DNA of 64,000 nt from Mycolicibacterium sp. 018/SC-01/001 (GCF_007096635.1 NZ_VKAA01000005.1:213843-277842), one strand, 5' to 3'. Counted from the first letter of the stretch, positions 1 through 10,444 are shown. Notes: generated by a model not told the origin, from the sequence alone. A program made the numbers and translations.

Positions 1-189
1 GCGCGGACCCAGACCGGCGCCGACGGCGAACACGACGGCTTGAACAGCGAGAAGAGCACCAGCGAGCACCGTGCTGACCGGCGACACCAGCAGCACGACG
101 ACCATCACGGCAGTCGTGACCCAGGCGACGAACCGAGGACCGCGGACATCGACCTCGGCCGACGGGCGGTGCTCTGTGATGTGCGACAA
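1..189 (-). CDS. DUF4395 family membrane protein, N-terminal part (cut by window edge)
   Basis: Reading the minus strand from a TTG at 187-189 gives an open frame to the window edge. It begins with a short hydrophilic stretch (HITEHRPSAEVDVRGPRF), followed by hydrophobic segments. A good ribosome site (AGGAG) lies 7 nt before the TTG. The VDVRGPRF motif followed by membrane helices fits the DUF4395 proteins that often sit next to thioredoxin and sulfurtransferase genes in mycobacteria. Its function is unknown. The downstream thiX/lmeA pair on the same strand suggests a redox or thiosulfate-metabolism neighbourhood. The C-terminus lies outside the window. Confidence 0.65.
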   Translation of the reverse strand, partial: MSHITEHRPSAEVDVRGPRFVAWVTTAVMVVVLLVSPVSTVLAGALLAVQAVVFAVGAGLGPR

Positions 190-399
190 ATTCGTGCTCC
201 TGCTGTCTGTGTTGTCTGGACTGACTGACGCGGCTCGCGGCGAGACCGCCGGAGTGCAGCGCCCACGACGGCGCCGCTACTCAGCAGCTACAACAACAGC
301 AACAACCCGCGACGCGGCACAGATCGACTGCGCGGCGCTTGGTGAGCCGAAGCTCGACACGGGCTGACACGGCAGACAGCTTACCCAACGACATGGTGA

Positions 400-822
400 T
401 CAAGCCAACAGCGGTTGCAGCGCCGACCGCAGGTCAGCGGCTGTCGGCACGCCGGACGCGCGATATCGCTGCCGTCCGTCGGCGTCGAAGACGAACGTCG
501 TCGGCAACGACAACACGGAAAGGCGGCGGGCGGCATCGGGATTGGCGTCCAGGTCGATCTCCACGTGCGCCACCGCGGGCAGCTCGGCGCACACCTGATC
601 GACGACGCGGCGCACCCCGGCGCACGGGCCGCACCAGACGGCCCCGAAGTGCACGACGGTCGGGCCCGTGCCCGACAACCCGAGCTCGCTGGTGTCCACG
701 ACGGGCGCATCGGGGGTCGCGGTCATCCCGCCGCCGCGCCGAGTAACCAGGCGGCCGACGACGACTGCGAGGCCCAGCGCCACTAGCAACACCACGACCA
801 CGACGATCCACGAAGAACTCAT
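400..822 (-). CDS. thiX: Membrane-anchored thioredoxin family protein (ThiX-like)
   Basis: A 140-residue protein. An N-terminal membrane helix (about residues 4-23) anchors a thioredoxin fold on the far side of the membrane. The redox motif WCGPC lies near residues 63-67, and the cis-proline region reads LPTTFVFD. It would catalyse thiol-disulfide exchange in the cell envelope. The start overlaps the stop of lmeA in an ATGA (819-822), so the two are translationally coupled. Gene order matches Rv0816c. The redox partner cannot be told from sequence. Confidence 0.88.
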   Translation of the reverse strand: MSSSWIVVVVVLLVALGLAVVVGRLVTRRGGGMTATPDAPVVDTSELGLSGTGPTVVHFGAVWCGPCAGVRRVVDQVCAELPAVAHVEIDLDANPDAARRLSVLSLPTTFVFDADGRQRYRASGVPTAADLRSALQPLLA

Positions 823-1631
823 GACAACCTGAACTCGTTCAGAGGCGCCGTTACTCCCTCGGCGATGCCCTCGATGATCACGTCGGAGCCGCGCGCGCCC
901 TCGCTGGTGGGGGCGATCCCGAACGGGAGCTTCTGGCCGGGTAGCTCGGTGGAGAAGGCGGCGAGCACGGCAGGCAACTTGTCGGCCGGGACGTCCTGGT
1001 CGGCCGTGCCGGGGCCAGTCAGCACGCCGGTCGCGGTCATCGTCAGGGTCGTCTGGGCGGGACCGGTCACCGAGAGGTCGACGGCGATGCTGACGCGCTC
1101 ATCGAGGCCTGCCTGACGTGGAGTTCCGGTGAAGACGACGCCTTTGTTGCTGGAAATGCCCGACTCGGTCGTACCGCCGGTCGAATCGTTGGTCTCCCGG
1201 GTGGGCGCTTCGACCAGCAGATCGGGAATGCCCATGAAGCGGCCGACGTGGGTGGAGTCGATGATGATGCGGCTTTCCAGCTTGCCGATCGACAACGTCG
1301 CATCGGGAGCGATCAGCCAGGAATCGCCCACGTCGACCGAATGCATGGTCGCTTCGAGTGAGGCCTTGCCTACTACGGCGTGATCAACACCACTGGCCTT
1401 GATCTCCACTTCCCGGTAGTGATGGGCGGCCGCCTGCGGCAGAAAGGGGAAACCCAGAATCCCCACCGAGGGGTCCCATTGCAGGTCGGCGGCCGCTCGC
1501 AGGCTCCTGGCCAGGCGATATTCGGCATAGATCGCCGTCCCGAAGTCGACCCCGACCGCGCCGAGGATGACGACGACCACGGTCGCGAGGGCACCGATGA
1601 CGAACCTGCGCACGCCGACATTGTTGCCCAC
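819..1631 (-). CDS. lmeA: LmeA family phospholipid-binding protein (DUF2993)
   Basis: A protein of about 270 residues with an N-terminal signal or anchor helix (RRFVIGALATVVVVILGAVG) followed by a DUF2993 beta-rich domain. In M. smegmatis LmeA (orthologue of Rv0817c) is a periplasmic phospholipid-binding protein needed for normal mannan elongation of lipomannan. The start chosen is GTG at 1631, because an AGAGGTGA ribosome site sits just upstream; the frame stays open to 1724 without such support. Next to it lie thiX (4-base overlap) and the divergent glnR, as in M. tuberculosis. Confidence 0.85.
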   Translation of the reverse strand: MGNNVGVRRFVIGALATVVVVILGAVGVDFGTAIYAEYRLARSLRAAADLQWDPSVGILGFPFLPQAAAHHYREVEIKASGVDHAVVGKASLEATMHSVDVGDSWLIAPDATLSIGKLESRIIIDSTHVGRFMGIPDLLVEAPTRETNDSTGGTTESGISSNKGVVFTGTPRQAGLDERVSIAVDLSVTGPAQTTLTMTATGVLTGPGTADQDVPADKLPAVLAAFSTELPGQKLPFGIAPTSEGARGSDVIIEGIAEGVTAPLNEFRLS

Positions 1632-1800
1632 CGCGGCGTCACCTCTTGTTCGGCGCGGCTTAAGAGCAGGTGGCACGCTATCGTTAGGGAGCCATCGGCT
1701 GGGTAACGGCCGTATGTCAAGCATGAATCTGGGAAGTCACCGAACGACAAAGACGTAGCGGCGAGGTCCCGGATGATCTCCGCGGCTGCTGGAGGGACAG

Positions 1801-2610
1801 TTGGACCTACTGCTACTGACTGTTGACCCGCACCCCGAATCAGTCCTGCCCTCGTTGTCGCTGCTCGCGCACAACGTGCGGACGGCGCCGACGGAGGTGT
1901 CGTCTTTGCTGGAAGCCGGATCGGCCGATGTGGCCATCGTCGACGCCCGTACCGACCTCGCCGCCGCACGCGGCCTGTGCCGCCTGCTCGGTACCACCGG
2001 AACCGCCGTGCCCGTCGTCGCCGTCGTCAACGAGGGCGGTCTCGTCGCCGTCAACGTGGAGTGGGGCCTCGACGAGATCCTCCTGCCCAGCACCGGCCCG
2101 GCCGAGATCGACGCCCGGCTGCGGCTGCTCGTGGGCCGTCGGGGTGGGATGGCCAATCAGGAGAACGTCGGCAAGATCAGCCTCGGGGAGCTGGTGATCG
2201 ACGAGGGCACCTACACGGCCCGGCTGCGTGGCCGCCCGCTCGACCTCACCTACAAGGAATTCGAGCTGCTGAAGTACCTGGCTCAGCATGCGGGCAGGGT
2301 GTTCACCCGGGCGCAGCTGCTGCAGGAAGTGTGGGGTTACGACTTCTTCGGCGGCACCCGGACGGTCGACGTGCATGTACGACGGTTGCGCGCCAAGTTG
2401 GGCACCGAATACGAATCGCTGATCGGTACCGTGCGCAACGTCGGGTACAAGGCGGTGCGTCCCACCCGGGGCCGCCCGCCGGCCGCCGGGTCCGACCTGG
2501 ACGACGAACTGGACGACGACCCCTACGACGACGTCGACGGTTCCGACGTCGAGTCGATGGGGCACGACGACGTGTCAGGAGCGCCCGCCGACGCGCTGCG
2601 CAGAACGTGA
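1801..2610 (+). CDS. glnR: GlnR, OmpR-type nitrogen response regulator
   Basis: A 269-residue regulator. The N-terminal receiver-like domain (about 1-115) is degenerate but keeps an Asp in the DVAIVDAR strand. The C-terminal winged-helix DNA-binding domain (about 128-220) has typical motifs ([27 protein letters not shown]). In mycobacteria GlnR (Rv0818, MSMEG_5784) activates nitrogen-assimilation genes, and actinobacterial GlnR works without a classical phosphorelay. The start is TTG, preceded by GGAGGGAC. After the winged helix comes an Asp-rich tail of about 45 residues. Its stop overlaps the GTG of mshD. Confidence 0.88.
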   Translation: MDLLLLTVDPHPESVLPSLSLLAHNVRTAPTEVSSLLEAGSADVAIVDARTDLAAARGLCRLLGTTGTAVPVVAVVNEGGLVAVNVEWGLDEILLPSTGPAEIDARLRLLVGRRGGMANQENVGKISLGELVIDEGTYTARLRGRPLDLTYKEFELLKYLAQHAGRVFTRAQLLQEVWGYDFFGGTRTVDVHVRRLRAKLGTEYESLIGTVRNVGYKAVRPTRGRPPAAGSDLDDELDDDPYDDVDGSDVESMGHDDVSGAPADALRRT

Positions 2611-3515
2611 CGACGATCGGCTGGCACGAGCGGCTGACAGAGCATCAACAGCACCTCATCCGCGATCTGATCGCGACGGCCACCCGGCACGACGGCGTTG
2701 CACCCGTCGGCGATCAGGTCCTGCGGGCACTTCCGCACGACCGCACCCGGCACCTGCTCGCCGAAGACGGCGACGCCGTTGTGGGTTATCTCGATCTCGC
2801 GCCGGCCGGTGCCGACGCCCCGGCGATGGCCGAACTCGTCGTGCATCCCGAGGCCCGGCGCCGCGGCATCGGCGCAGCGATGATCACCACCGGCCTGCCC
2901 GCCGGCGGCGCGGACACCCGCATCTGGGCGCACGGCAACCTCGCACCGGCCCGAGCCACCGCCGCGTCGCTGGACCTGGTCGTCGTGCGGGAACTGTGGC
3001 AGATGCGACGACCTCTGGCCGACCTGCCGCCCACTCCGCAGCCGGAGGGCGTGCGAATCGAGACCTACTCGGGGCCCGCCGAGGACGCGGAGCTGCTGCG
3101 CGTGAACAACGCCGCGTTCGCCTGGCACCCCGAACAAGGTGGCTGGACCGAGGCAGACATCGCCGAGCGTCGTGGCGAGTCGTGGTTCGATCCGGCCGGA
3201 CTGTTCCTCGCGTACGACGAGAACACCGGCGGACTCCTCGGATTCCATTGGACGAAAACACATTCCGACTCGCTCGGCGAGGTGTACGTGGTCGGGGTCG
3301 ACCCAGCCGCGCAGGGTCGCGGCCTCGGCGCCGCGCTGACCCTCGCCGGACTGCACCATCTCGCCGACCGCTTGGCCGGGCCGGAGCGCGCCGCCGAGGT
3401 GATGCTCTACGTCGAATCGGACAACACAGCCGCGGTGAAGACCTATCGACGGTTGGGTTTCGAGGTCGCGACGGTCGATGCGGCCTACAGCCGCCGCACC
3501 GCCGATCACCTGTGA
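2607..3515 (+). CDS. mshD: Mycothiol synthase
   Basis: A 302-residue protein made of two GNAT acetyltransferase domains. The N-terminal one ends with the acetyl-CoA motif region [15 protein letters not shown]; the C-terminal one has [17 protein letters not shown] and the typical [18 protein letters not shown] ending. MshD transfers acetyl from acetyl-CoA to Cys-GlcN-Ins, the last step of mycothiol synthesis. I placed the start at GTG 2607, overlapping the glnR stop (GTGA); the frame is open further upstream only as the out-of-frame shadow of glnR. Size and neighbours match Rv0819. Confidence 0.92.
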   Translation: MTTIGWHERLTEHQQHLIRDLIATATRHDGVAPVGDQVLRALPHDRTRHLLAEDGDAVVGYLDLAPAGADAPAMAELVVHPEARRRGIGAAMITTGLPAGGADTRIWAHGNLAPARATAASLDLVVVRELWQMRRPLADLPPTPQPEGVRIETYSGPAEDAELLRVNNAAFAWHPEQGGWTEADIAERRGESWFDPAGLFLAYDENTGGLLGFHWTKTHSDSLGEVYVVGVDPAAQGRGLGAALTLAGLHHLADRLAGPERAAEVMLYVESDNTAAVKTYRRLGFEVATVDAAYSRRTADHL

Positions 3516-3528
3516 AAGCGCTGTACCT

Positions 3529-3550
3529 GTTCACCTGTCGTTCACTCGTC
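3529..3550 (+). promoter_or_regulatory. PHO-box-like tandem 11-mers upstream of pstS
   Basis: Two adjacent 11-base direct repeats, GTTCACCTGTC and GTTCACTCGTC, lie about 95-115 bases before the pstS start. They fit the 11-mer direct-repeat PHO box bound by OmpR-type phosphate regulators in actinobacteria (PhoP in Streptomyces, RegX3 in mycobacteria). A similar pair lies before phoU on the other strand. Binding itself is inferred. Confidence 0.6.
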
Positions 3551-3643
3551 ATCCGCAGTGCGTCAACTACCGCCGCATACCTTGCCGGGTGAGTTCGGAG
3601 CCGCACCGGCCGCCGGCGTACCTGAGTGATGAAAGTGGGATCA

Positions 3644-4780
3644 GTGAAGCTCAAGAGCATGAGCAAGACGTTCGGCACGACGGTCTCGGTCGCGGCGGTC
3701 GCCGCGATCACCCTGGCCGGCTGCGGTAGCGACAACAACACGGCGTCCAGCGGCAGCAGCAGCTCCGCCGCGTCGGGCAGCGCCAGCTCCGCTCCCGCCG
3801 ACTGCGGCGGCAAGAACGCGCTGACCGCCGAGGGCTCGACCGCCCAGCAGAACGCTGTCGCCTTGTTCAACCAGGTCTGGGGCCAGAAGTGCCAGGGCAA
3901 GAACCTGTCCTACAACCCGACCGGCTCCGGCGCCGGACGCGAGCAGTTCATCGCCAAGACCGTCGACTTCGCCGGCTCCGATTCCGCGCTCTCGGGCGAC
4001 CAGGTCGCCGCGGCCGCGCAGCGCTGCGGTGGCAACCCGGCCTGGAACCTGCCGCTGGTGTTCGGCCCCATCGCGATGGCCTACAACCTCGACGGTGTCG
4101 ACAAGCTGGTGCTCAACGGTGACACCCTGGCCAAGATCTTCCAGGGCCAGATCACCAAGTGGAACGACCCGGCGATCGCCGCCCTGAACAGCGGCGCCAC
4201 GTTGCCCGACACCAACATCACGCCGATCTACCGCTCGGATTCGTCGGGCACCACCGACAACTTCCAGAAGTACCTGGCGGCGGCCGCGCCCCAGTCGTGG
4301 ACCAAGGGGGCCGGCAGCGAGTTCAACGGCGGCGCGGGCGAGGGTGCCTCGAAGTCCGCCGGTGTCACCCAGGCCGTGCAGGCCACCCCCGGTTCGATCG
4401 GCTACGTCGAGAAGGGCTTCGCCCAGCAGGCCGGGCTGAAGTACGCCCAGATCGACACCGGCGCGGGCGCGGTCGAGCTGACCGACGAGACCGCGGGCAA
4501 GGCGATCGACGCCGCGAAGTTCGCCGCCGAGGGCAACGACCTCACACTCGACCTGAACTCGCTGTACGGGACCAAGGAAGCCGGCGCGTACCCGCTGGTG
4601 CTGGCCACCTATGAGATCGTCTGCTCGGCGGGCTACGACCCGGACACCTCGGCCGCGGTCAAGTCCTTCCTGACGGTCGCCGCCAATGACGGCCAGGGCG
4701 GGCTGTCGAGCGCCGGCTACGTGCCGCTGCCCGACACCTTCAAGGAGCGCCTGCTGACCTCCATCGAAGCGATCAAGTAA
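3644..4780 (+). CDS. pstS: Phosphate ABC transporter substrate-binding lipoprotein
   Basis: A protein of about 378 residues. The signal peptide ends in a lipobox (LAGC), then a Ser-rich linker and a PBP-like domain. Phosphate-ligand motifs are visible (AEGSTAQQN, SGSGAGREQF, YRSDSSGTTDNF). It captures periplasmic phosphate for PstC/PstA/PstB. The start is uncertain: GTG 3626, ATG 3629, GTG 3635 and GTG 3644 are in frame. I prefer 3644 (MKLKSMSK) because it gives a normal-length signal peptide and follows AAGTGGGA. First gene of pstSCAB. Confidence 0.93.
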   Translation: MKLKSMSKTFGTTVSVAAVAAITLAGCGSDNNTASSGSSSSAASGSASSAPADCGGKNALTAEGSTAQQNAVALFNQVWGQKCQGKNLSYNPTGSGAGREQFIAKTVDFAGSDSALSGDQVAAAAQRCGGNPAWNLPLVFGPIAMAYNLDGVDKLVLNGDTLAKIFQGQITKWNDPAIAALNSGATLPDTNITPIYRSDSSGTTDNFQKYLAAAAPQSWTKGAGSEFNGGAGEGASKSAGVTQAVQATPGSIGYVEKGFAQQAGLKYAQIDTGAGAVELTDETAGKAIDAAKFAAEGNDLTLDLNSLYGTKEAGAYPLVLATYEIVCSAGYDPDTSAAVKSFLTVAANDGQGGLSSAGYVPLPDTFKERLLTSIEAIK

Positions 4781-4837
4781 CGCGACTGTTCACTGGCGCG
4801 GCGGAGAGTCTGAGGCGAGGATGGGTGCCACACACCG

Positions 4838-5914
4838 ATGACGTTCAACGGTATCGAGAAGGGTTCTGACGGAACTTCAGTGACTATCCCCAATCCGACG
4901 GGTGCGGGGTCGGGTGAGGCGTTGGCCGCACCCCACCCCGAGCCCACGCCTATCTCCACGGACCCGTCCCGTAACGGCGTCGTACGCCTGGGCGACCGCA
5001 TTTTCCGCGGTTTGGCCGAGGGCTCAGGCGTTCTCATCGTCGCGATCATCGCCGCGATCGGGATCTTCCTGCTGTGGCGGGCAATCCCGGCACTGGCCCG
5101 CAACGAGCAGAACTTCTTCCTCTACGGCGGGAACTGGATCACCACCGACACCTCGGCGATGCAGTTCGGCATCCTCGACCTGCTGCAGGTGACGGTGTTC
5201 GTGTCGGTGTTCGCGCTGCTGCTGGCGATGCCCATCGCACTGGGTATCGCGATCTACCTCACCAACTACGCGCCCAAGCGCGTGGTCGGCCCGCTGGCCT
5301 ACATGGTGGACCTGCTCGCTGCGGTGCCGTCGATCATCTACGGCGTGTGGGGACTGTACGTGCTCGCGCCGGTGATCAGGCCGGTGGCGTTGTGGCTCAA
5401 CGAGAATCTCGGCAGCTGGTTCTTCCTGTTCAGCACGGGCAATGCATCGGTCGCCGGTGGCGGCACGATCTTCACCGCCGGGATCGTGCTCGGGGTGATG
5501 ATCCTGCCGATCATCACCGCGGTCACGCGCGAGGTGTTCGTGCAGACCCCGCGCGGACAGATCGAGGCGGCGCTGGCCCTCGGTGCGACGCGCTGGGAGG
5601 TGGTCCGCACGACGGTGCTGCCGTTCGGGATGTCCGGGTACATCAGCGGCGCGATGCTCGGTCTGGGTCGCGCGCTGGGTGAGACGATCGCTCTGCTGAT
5701 CATCTTGCGCGGCACCCAGTCGGCGTTCGGGTGGACGTTGTTCGATGCCGGTTACACCTTTGCCAGCAAGATCGCCGCTGCCGCATCGGAATTCAACGAC
5801 CAGTACAAGGCCGGCGCCTACATCGCCGCCGGGCTGGTGCTGTTCATCCTGACCTTCGTGGTGAACTCGCTGGCCCGCGCCGCGGTCTCCGGAAAGGACC
5901 GGTCTGCATCATGA
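4838..5914 (+). CDS. pstC: Phosphate ABC transporter permease PstC
   Basis: A 358-residue inner-membrane permease. A hydrophilic N-terminal tail of about 60 residues precedes about six membrane helices. The cytoplasmic EAA-type loop ([20 protein letters not shown]) that contacts the ATPase is present. With PstA it forms the channel of the high-affinity phosphate importer. The start at ATG 4838 has only a weak ribosome site, and GTG 4880 is an alternative. The stop overlaps the pstA start (ATGA at 5911-5914). Confidence 0.93.
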   Translation: MTFNGIEKGSDGTSVTIPNPTGAGSGEALAAPHPEPTPISTDPSRNGVVRLGDRIFRGLAEGSGVLIVAIIAAIGIFLLWRAIPALARNEQNFFLYGGNWITTDTSAMQFGILDLLQVTVFVSVFALLLAMPIALGIAIYLTNYAPKRVVGPLAYMVDLLAAVPSIIYGVWGLYVLAPVIRPVALWLNENLGSWFFLFSTGNASVAGGGTIFTAGIVLGVMILPIITAVTREVFVQTPRGQIEAALALGATRWEVVRTTVLPFGMSGYISGAMLGLGRALGETIALLIILRGTQSAFGWTLFDAGYTFASKIAAAASEFNDQYKAGAYIAAGLVLFILTFVVNSLARAAVSGKDRSAS

Positions 5915-6828
5915 GTTCGCCGACACTCGACCGTCCCGTCAAGACCCCGACGTTCCAGGGCGTCAGCACGAGGCGCAAGGTCACCAACAACCTGGCGACC
6001 GTCCTGGTCTCCATCTCGGTCGTCATCGCGCTGGTACCGCTGCTGTGGGTGCTCTACACCGTGGTGGCCAAGGGGATCGGCGTGATCACGTCGAGCACGT
6101 GGTGGATGAACTCGCAGGCGGGCATGACCGCCTTCGCCGCCGGTGGTGGCGCCTACCACGCCATCGTCGGCAGCCTGCTGCAGGCCGCCGTCTGCGCGGT
6201 CATATCGATCCCCATCGGTGTCTTCGTCGGCATCTACCTGGTGGAGTACGGCGGTGGCACGCGGCTGGGCAAGCTGACGACGTTCATGGTCGACATCCTC
6301 ACCGGTGTGCCGTCGATCGTCGCCGCGCTGTTCATCTATGCCCTGTGGGTGGCGACGCTGGGCTTCGAGCGCTCGGGCATCGCCGTGTCATTGGCCTTGG
6401 TGCTGTTGATGATCCCGGTGATCGTGCGGTCCACCGAGGAGATGCTGCGCATCGTCCCGATGGACCTCCGCGAAGCCAGTTACGCACTGGGCGTACCGAA
6501 GTGGAAGACCATCGCCGCGATCGTCATTCCGACGGCGCTGTCGGGAATCGTGACCGGCATCCTGCTCTCGCTGGCACGCGTCATGGGTGAAACCGCCCCG
6601 CTGCTGATCCTCGTCGGCTACTCGCAGGCCATCAACTTCGACATGTTCAGCGGCTTCATGGGGTCGCTCCCCGGCATGATGTACGACCAGACCTCCGCCG
6701 GCGCGGGAGCCAACCCGGTGCCCACGGACCGGATGTGGGGCGCCGCGCTGACGTTGATCATCGTCATCGCCATCCTCAACGTCGGCGCCCGTTTCATCGC
6801 CAAATTCTTTGCGCCCAAGAAGCTTTAG
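5911..6828 (+). CDS. pstA: Phosphate ABC transporter permease PstA
   Basis: A 305-residue permease with about six membrane helices and the EAA-type loop [20 protein letters not shown]. It pairs with PstC in the phosphate importer. Its start codon overlaps the pstC stop, which fixes the start and implies coupled translation. The pstB gene follows after 9 bases. Confidence 0.93.
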   Translation: MSSPTLDRPVKTPTFQGVSTRRKVTNNLATVLVSISVVIALVPLLWVLYTVVAKGIGVITSSTWWMNSQAGMTAFAAGGGAYHAIVGSLLQAAVCAVISIPIGVFVGIYLVEYGGGTRLGKLTTFMVDILTGVPSIVAALFIYALWVATLGFERSGIAVSLALVLLMIPVIVRSTEEMLRIVPMDLREASYALGVPKWKTIAAIVIPTALSGIVTGILLSLARVMGETAPLLILVGYSQAINFDMFSGFMGSLPGMMYDQTSAGAGANPVPTDRMWGAALTLIIVIAILNVGARFIAKFFAPKKL

Positions 6829-6837
6829 GAGAACACA

Positions 6838-7614
<777 letters not shown>

Positions 7615-7636
7615 CAGACCATCCTGGCAACAAGTG

Positions 7637-7671
7637 AGCCCCCCGGAGGAGATGTCCCGGGGGGCTTTCTT
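7637..7671. terminator. Bidirectional intrinsic terminator between pstB and phoU
   Basis: A perfect 10-bp stem (AGCCCCCCGG with CCGGGGGGCT) and a 10-base loop are followed by TTTCTT on the plus strand. On the minus strand the same hairpin is followed by a short mixed tail. It lies between the convergent pstB and phoU and can stop transcription from both. Confidence 0.85.
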
Positions 7672-7684
7672 GATGCTCTCGTCG

Positions 7685-8359
7685 TCAGCGGGAGAGCGGC
7701 AGACCTTCTTCTTCAGGGGCGTGGCCCGTGACCTGGAAGATCACTCGCCGCGCGATCTCCACGGCGTGATCGGCGAACCGCTCGTAGAAGCGACCCAGCA
7801 GCGTGACGTCCACGGCCGCCGCGACGCCGTGCCGCCACTCCCGATCCATCAGCACCGAGAACAGGTGCCGATGGAGATCGTCCATCGCGTCGTCTTCCTC
7901 GCGGATCCGCGCCGCCTTCTCCGGGTCCCGGCTGATCAGGACCTCCTGCGCACTGTGGCCCAGCTCGACGGCGACGCGGCCCATCTCGGCGAAGTACCCG
8001 TTGACCTCTTCGGGCAGGGCGTGCTGCGGGTGGCGGCGGCGCGCGATCTTGGCGACATGCAGCGCCAATGCGCCCATCCGGTCGACGTCGGCGACGATCT
8101 GGATCGAGCTGACGATCGCCCGCAGATCGCCTGCGACCGGCGCCTGCAGCGCCAGCAGGACGAACGCGCTCTCCTCGGCGCGGACGCTCATCGCGGTGAT
8201 CTGTTCGTGGTCGGTGATGACCTGCTCGGCCAGCGCGAGATCGGCTTGTAGCAAGGCTTGCGTGGCGCGCTCCATGGCAACGCCCGCCAGTCCGCACATC
8301 TCGCCGAGCTGGGTGCTGAGGCCTTCGAGCTGCTCGTGGTACGCGGTACGCATGACCAA
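7685..8359 (-). CDS. phoU: Phosphate signalling complex protein PhoU (PhoY-like)
   Basis: A 224-residue all-helical protein with two PhoU repeats; each has the conserved acidic/Arg pattern (for example [21 protein letters not shown] and [16 protein letters not shown]). It couples Pst transport to the SenX3-RegX3 two-component system and represses the regulon when phosphate is ample; mycobacterial PhoY proteins also affect persistence. Gene order matches phoY2 (Rv0821c). Convergent with pstB. A PHO-box-like repeat lies 37 bases upstream. Confidence 0.93.
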   Translation of the reverse strand: MVMRTAYHEQLEGLSTQLGEMCGLAGVAMERATQALLQADLALAEQVITDHEQITAMSVRAEESAFVLLALQAPVAGDLRAIVSSIQIVADVDRMGALALHVAKIARRRHPQHALPEEVNGYFAEMGRVAVELGHSAQEVLISRDPEKAARIREEDDAMDDLHRHLFSVLMDREWRHGVAAAVDVTLLGRFYERFADHAVEIARRVIFQVTGHAPEEEGLPLSR

Positions 8360-8395
8360 AAGCCTACGTGCTACCTGCGCAGATCGTCACGAGCC

Positions 8396-8417
8396 GGCCG
8401 GTGAACGCCAGGTGAAT
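8396..8417 (-). promoter_or_regulatory. PHO-box-like tandem 11-mers upstream of phoU
   Basis: On the minus strand two adjacent 11-mers read ATTCACCTGGC and GTTCACCGGCC, starting about 58 bases before the phoU ATG. They share the TTCAC core and 11-base spacing with the pair before pstS at 3529-3550. This suggests common control by RegX3, which is an inference. Confidence 0.5.
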
Positions 8418-8425
8418 GCCGATTG

Positions 8426-10444
8426 CTATTCGCAGGACGTGTCTGCTGCGTTGGTGACGGTGAGGTCCTCGGGGAGCGTGCTCTTGGAGCTCTTCGAGCC
8501 GCGCAGCACGTTCACCGTGACGGTCGCACCGCTGGGCGCCGGAGCGGCGACGGAGGAGAAGTCCTTGCCCAGGACCACCCGCACGACGTCGCCGAGGCCG
8601 GTGGACCTCTCGATGGTCGGGTCGGGAAACGCCGAGGCGACGGTCGCGGCCGCTTCCTCGTTTCCGGGGGAGAAGAACACCGTGGTGTGGTCCAGCGGAC
8701 CCGGGTAGTTGTCCTGATCGGTGATGCTGAAGCCGTGGCTGCGCAGTGCCTCGGCGGCGGTGGATGCCAGGCCGCTCTCGGATGTCGAGTTCGACACCTT
8801 CACGGTGACATCGCTGGGGCTGGTCGCGACGGCTTGGATGATCTCGCCGTCGGTCGGCGCCGGCGGTGACGGTGCGCCGTTGGCCGGCGATGGCGGCGCT
8901 CCGGGAACCAGGGTGTTGTCGGCGTTGCGTTCCTCGGGCAGCGGGTCGTCGTTGATGATCGCGTCGAACAGGGCGCGCATGTCGTCGGTGCGGGGGATCT
9001 CGTTGCCGTAGTCGTCGGCGTAACCGACGGTCGGCACGGTGACGAACGTGATCCGGCCCGCGTTGACGCCCTGCACCGACTGGCCGAGGTCGACGAGGTC
9101 CTTGGTGTCGACGTTGTCGACATAGCTGTCGTTGATGAACATGTTGACGACGTTGTTGAGTTTCGACAGCGAGAAGAAGGTGTCCTTGCTGATCAGCGAG
9201 CGCAGCAGCGAGGACAGGAAGCGCTGCTGGCGTTTGATGCGTCCGTAGTCGCCGTTGGATTCGGTGGTGACCTGCCGGGCTCGCACGTAGTTCAGCGCGG
9301 TGTGCCCGTCGACGATCTGCCGTCCCGCGGTGGGCAGCACGGTGCCCAGCTCGTAATCCTCGATCGGCGTCGGGCTGCACACCTCCACGCCGCCCAGGGC
9401 GTCGACCATCTTGGAGAACCCGGCGAAATCGACGGCCATGAACCGGTTGATGTGCAGGCCGGACAGCTTCTGGATCACTTTGACCAGGCATTTGGGGCCG
9501 CCGACGGCGAACGCGGAGTTCAGCTTGTATTCGGTGTAGGCCGCTTCGGGTCCCCAGGTCCCGGTCTGCTCGTCGTAGATCGGTCCGTACTGGCGGGTCT
9601 CCGGATTCCACACCTCGCACTTCATCGGTTCGATCTTCAGATCGCGGGGGAACGACACCGCGACCACGCGTTTGCGGTTGGCCGGGATGTTGACCAGCAT
9701 CACCGTGTCCGAGCGGGCGCCCGCAGCGTCGTCGGTGGTGCCCGCGCCCATCTCGCTGTTCTCGCCGATGCGTGAGTCTGTGCCGGCGATCAGGAAGTTC
9801 TCGTCACCGAACTGGGCATTCGGGTCCACGATGTCGCGGGAATCGGGGTCGAGGGCAGACACGCGGTTCAGAAGGTTGTTCTTCGAGGACTGCCATTGCC
9901 AGGCGCCGCCGGTCAGGACGAGGGCCAGGACGGCCACCAGCGCCGCGACGACGCGCCCGGCGATCATGCTGCGCCGGTAGCGCGGGCGGTGTGCCGTGGA
10001 CTGCTCCGGTTCCGCCGCGGTCAGGGTGGGGAGTTCCGAGGGCCCGGGGTCCAGCGCGGGCGGGATCGTCGTGTCGAAGTCGTCGGCGGGGTACGGCTCG
10101 GGCTCGGGCTCGGTTTCGTCAACCGGTCCGGCATCGGGTTCGGCATCGGGTTCGGCATCGGGTTCGGCATCGGGTTCGGCATCGGGTTCGGCATCGGGTT
10201 CGGCACGGTGGCGTGTCGGCTCGGGAATCGGTGCCTCGCCGCGGATCTTGGCGATCAGGTCGGCGACGGTGATGGGTCCGGATTCGTCGTCACCGCGGCC
10301 CGGCGGTGTGTCTGCCGATTCGATCCCGCGTTCCCACGGCGCGGCGCCTGGCGCCGGCCGGGCCGATCGGGTAAGCCATTCGTTGCGGCGGTCTGGATCG
10401 TCGGAGTGCGGGCGGCCGGGAGTGGCGTTGTCACCGTCACTCAT
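8426..10444 (-). CDS. LCP family protein with LytR_C domain
   Basis: A 672-residue protein (Rv0822c position). A long acidic cytoplasmic N-terminus (about 1-155) contains six tandem EPDA units. One membrane helix follows (about 158-180), then the LytR-CpsA-Psr catalytic domain (about 215-470; VAVSFPRDLKIEP, MAVDFAGFSKMVDALGGVEV, ALNYVRARQ, RIKRQQRFL) and a LytR_C domain near the C-terminus. LCP proteins attach arabinogalactan and related polymers to peptidoglycan. The start has AAAGG upstream. Repeats in the tail suggest length variation between strains. Confidence 0.88.
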   Translation of the reverse strand: MSDGDNATPGRPHSDDPDRRNEWLTRSARPAPGAAPWERGIESADTPPGRGDDESGPITVADLIAKIRGEAPIPEPTRHRAEPDAEPDAEPDAEPDAEPDAEPDAGPVDETEPEPEPYPADDFDTTIPPALDPGPSELPTLTAAEPEQSTAHRPRYRRSMIAGRVVAALVAVLALVLTGGAWQWQSSKNNLLNRVSALDPDSRDIVDPNAQFGDENFLIAGTDSRIGENSEMGAGTTDDAAGARSDTVMLVNIPANRKRVVAVSFPRDLKIEPMKCEVWNPETRQYGPIYDEQTGTWGPEAAYTEYKLNSAFAVGGPKCLVKVIQKLSGLHINRFMAVDFAGFSKMVDALGGVEVCSPTPIEDYELGTVLPTAGRQIVDGHTALNYVRARQVTTESNGDYGRIKRQQRFLSSLLRSLISKDTFFSLSKLNNVVNMFINDSYVDNVDTKDLVDLGQSVQGVNAGRITFVTVPTVGYADDYGNEIPRTDDMRALFDAIINDDPLPEERNADNTLVPGAPPSPANGAPSPPAPTDGEIIQAVATSPSDVTVKVSNSTSESGLASTAAEALRSHGFSITDQDNYPGPLDHTTVFFSPGNEEAAATVASAFPDPTIERSTGLGDVVRVVLGKDFSSVAAPAPSGATVTVNVLRGSKSSKSTLPEDLTVTNAADTSCE
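10130..10201. repeat. Six tandem 12-bp repeats inside the LCP gene
   Basis: Six consecutive perfect copies of GGCATCGGGTTC (72 bp). In the reverse frame they encode repeated Glu-Pro-Asp-Ala in the acidic cytoplasmic tail of the LCP protein. The unit is a multiple of 3, so copy-number change would not break the frame. Confidence 0.95.

Noticed and set aside
1977..2606. N-terminal extension of mshD
   Set aside because: It is the Arg-rich out-of-frame reading of glnR; the GTG at 2607 overlaps the glnR stop in the usual way.
10130..10201. Possible CRISPR-like array
   Set aside because: Units are contiguous 12-mers with no spacers and code for a peptide repeat; no CRISPR array or cas gene seen in the window.
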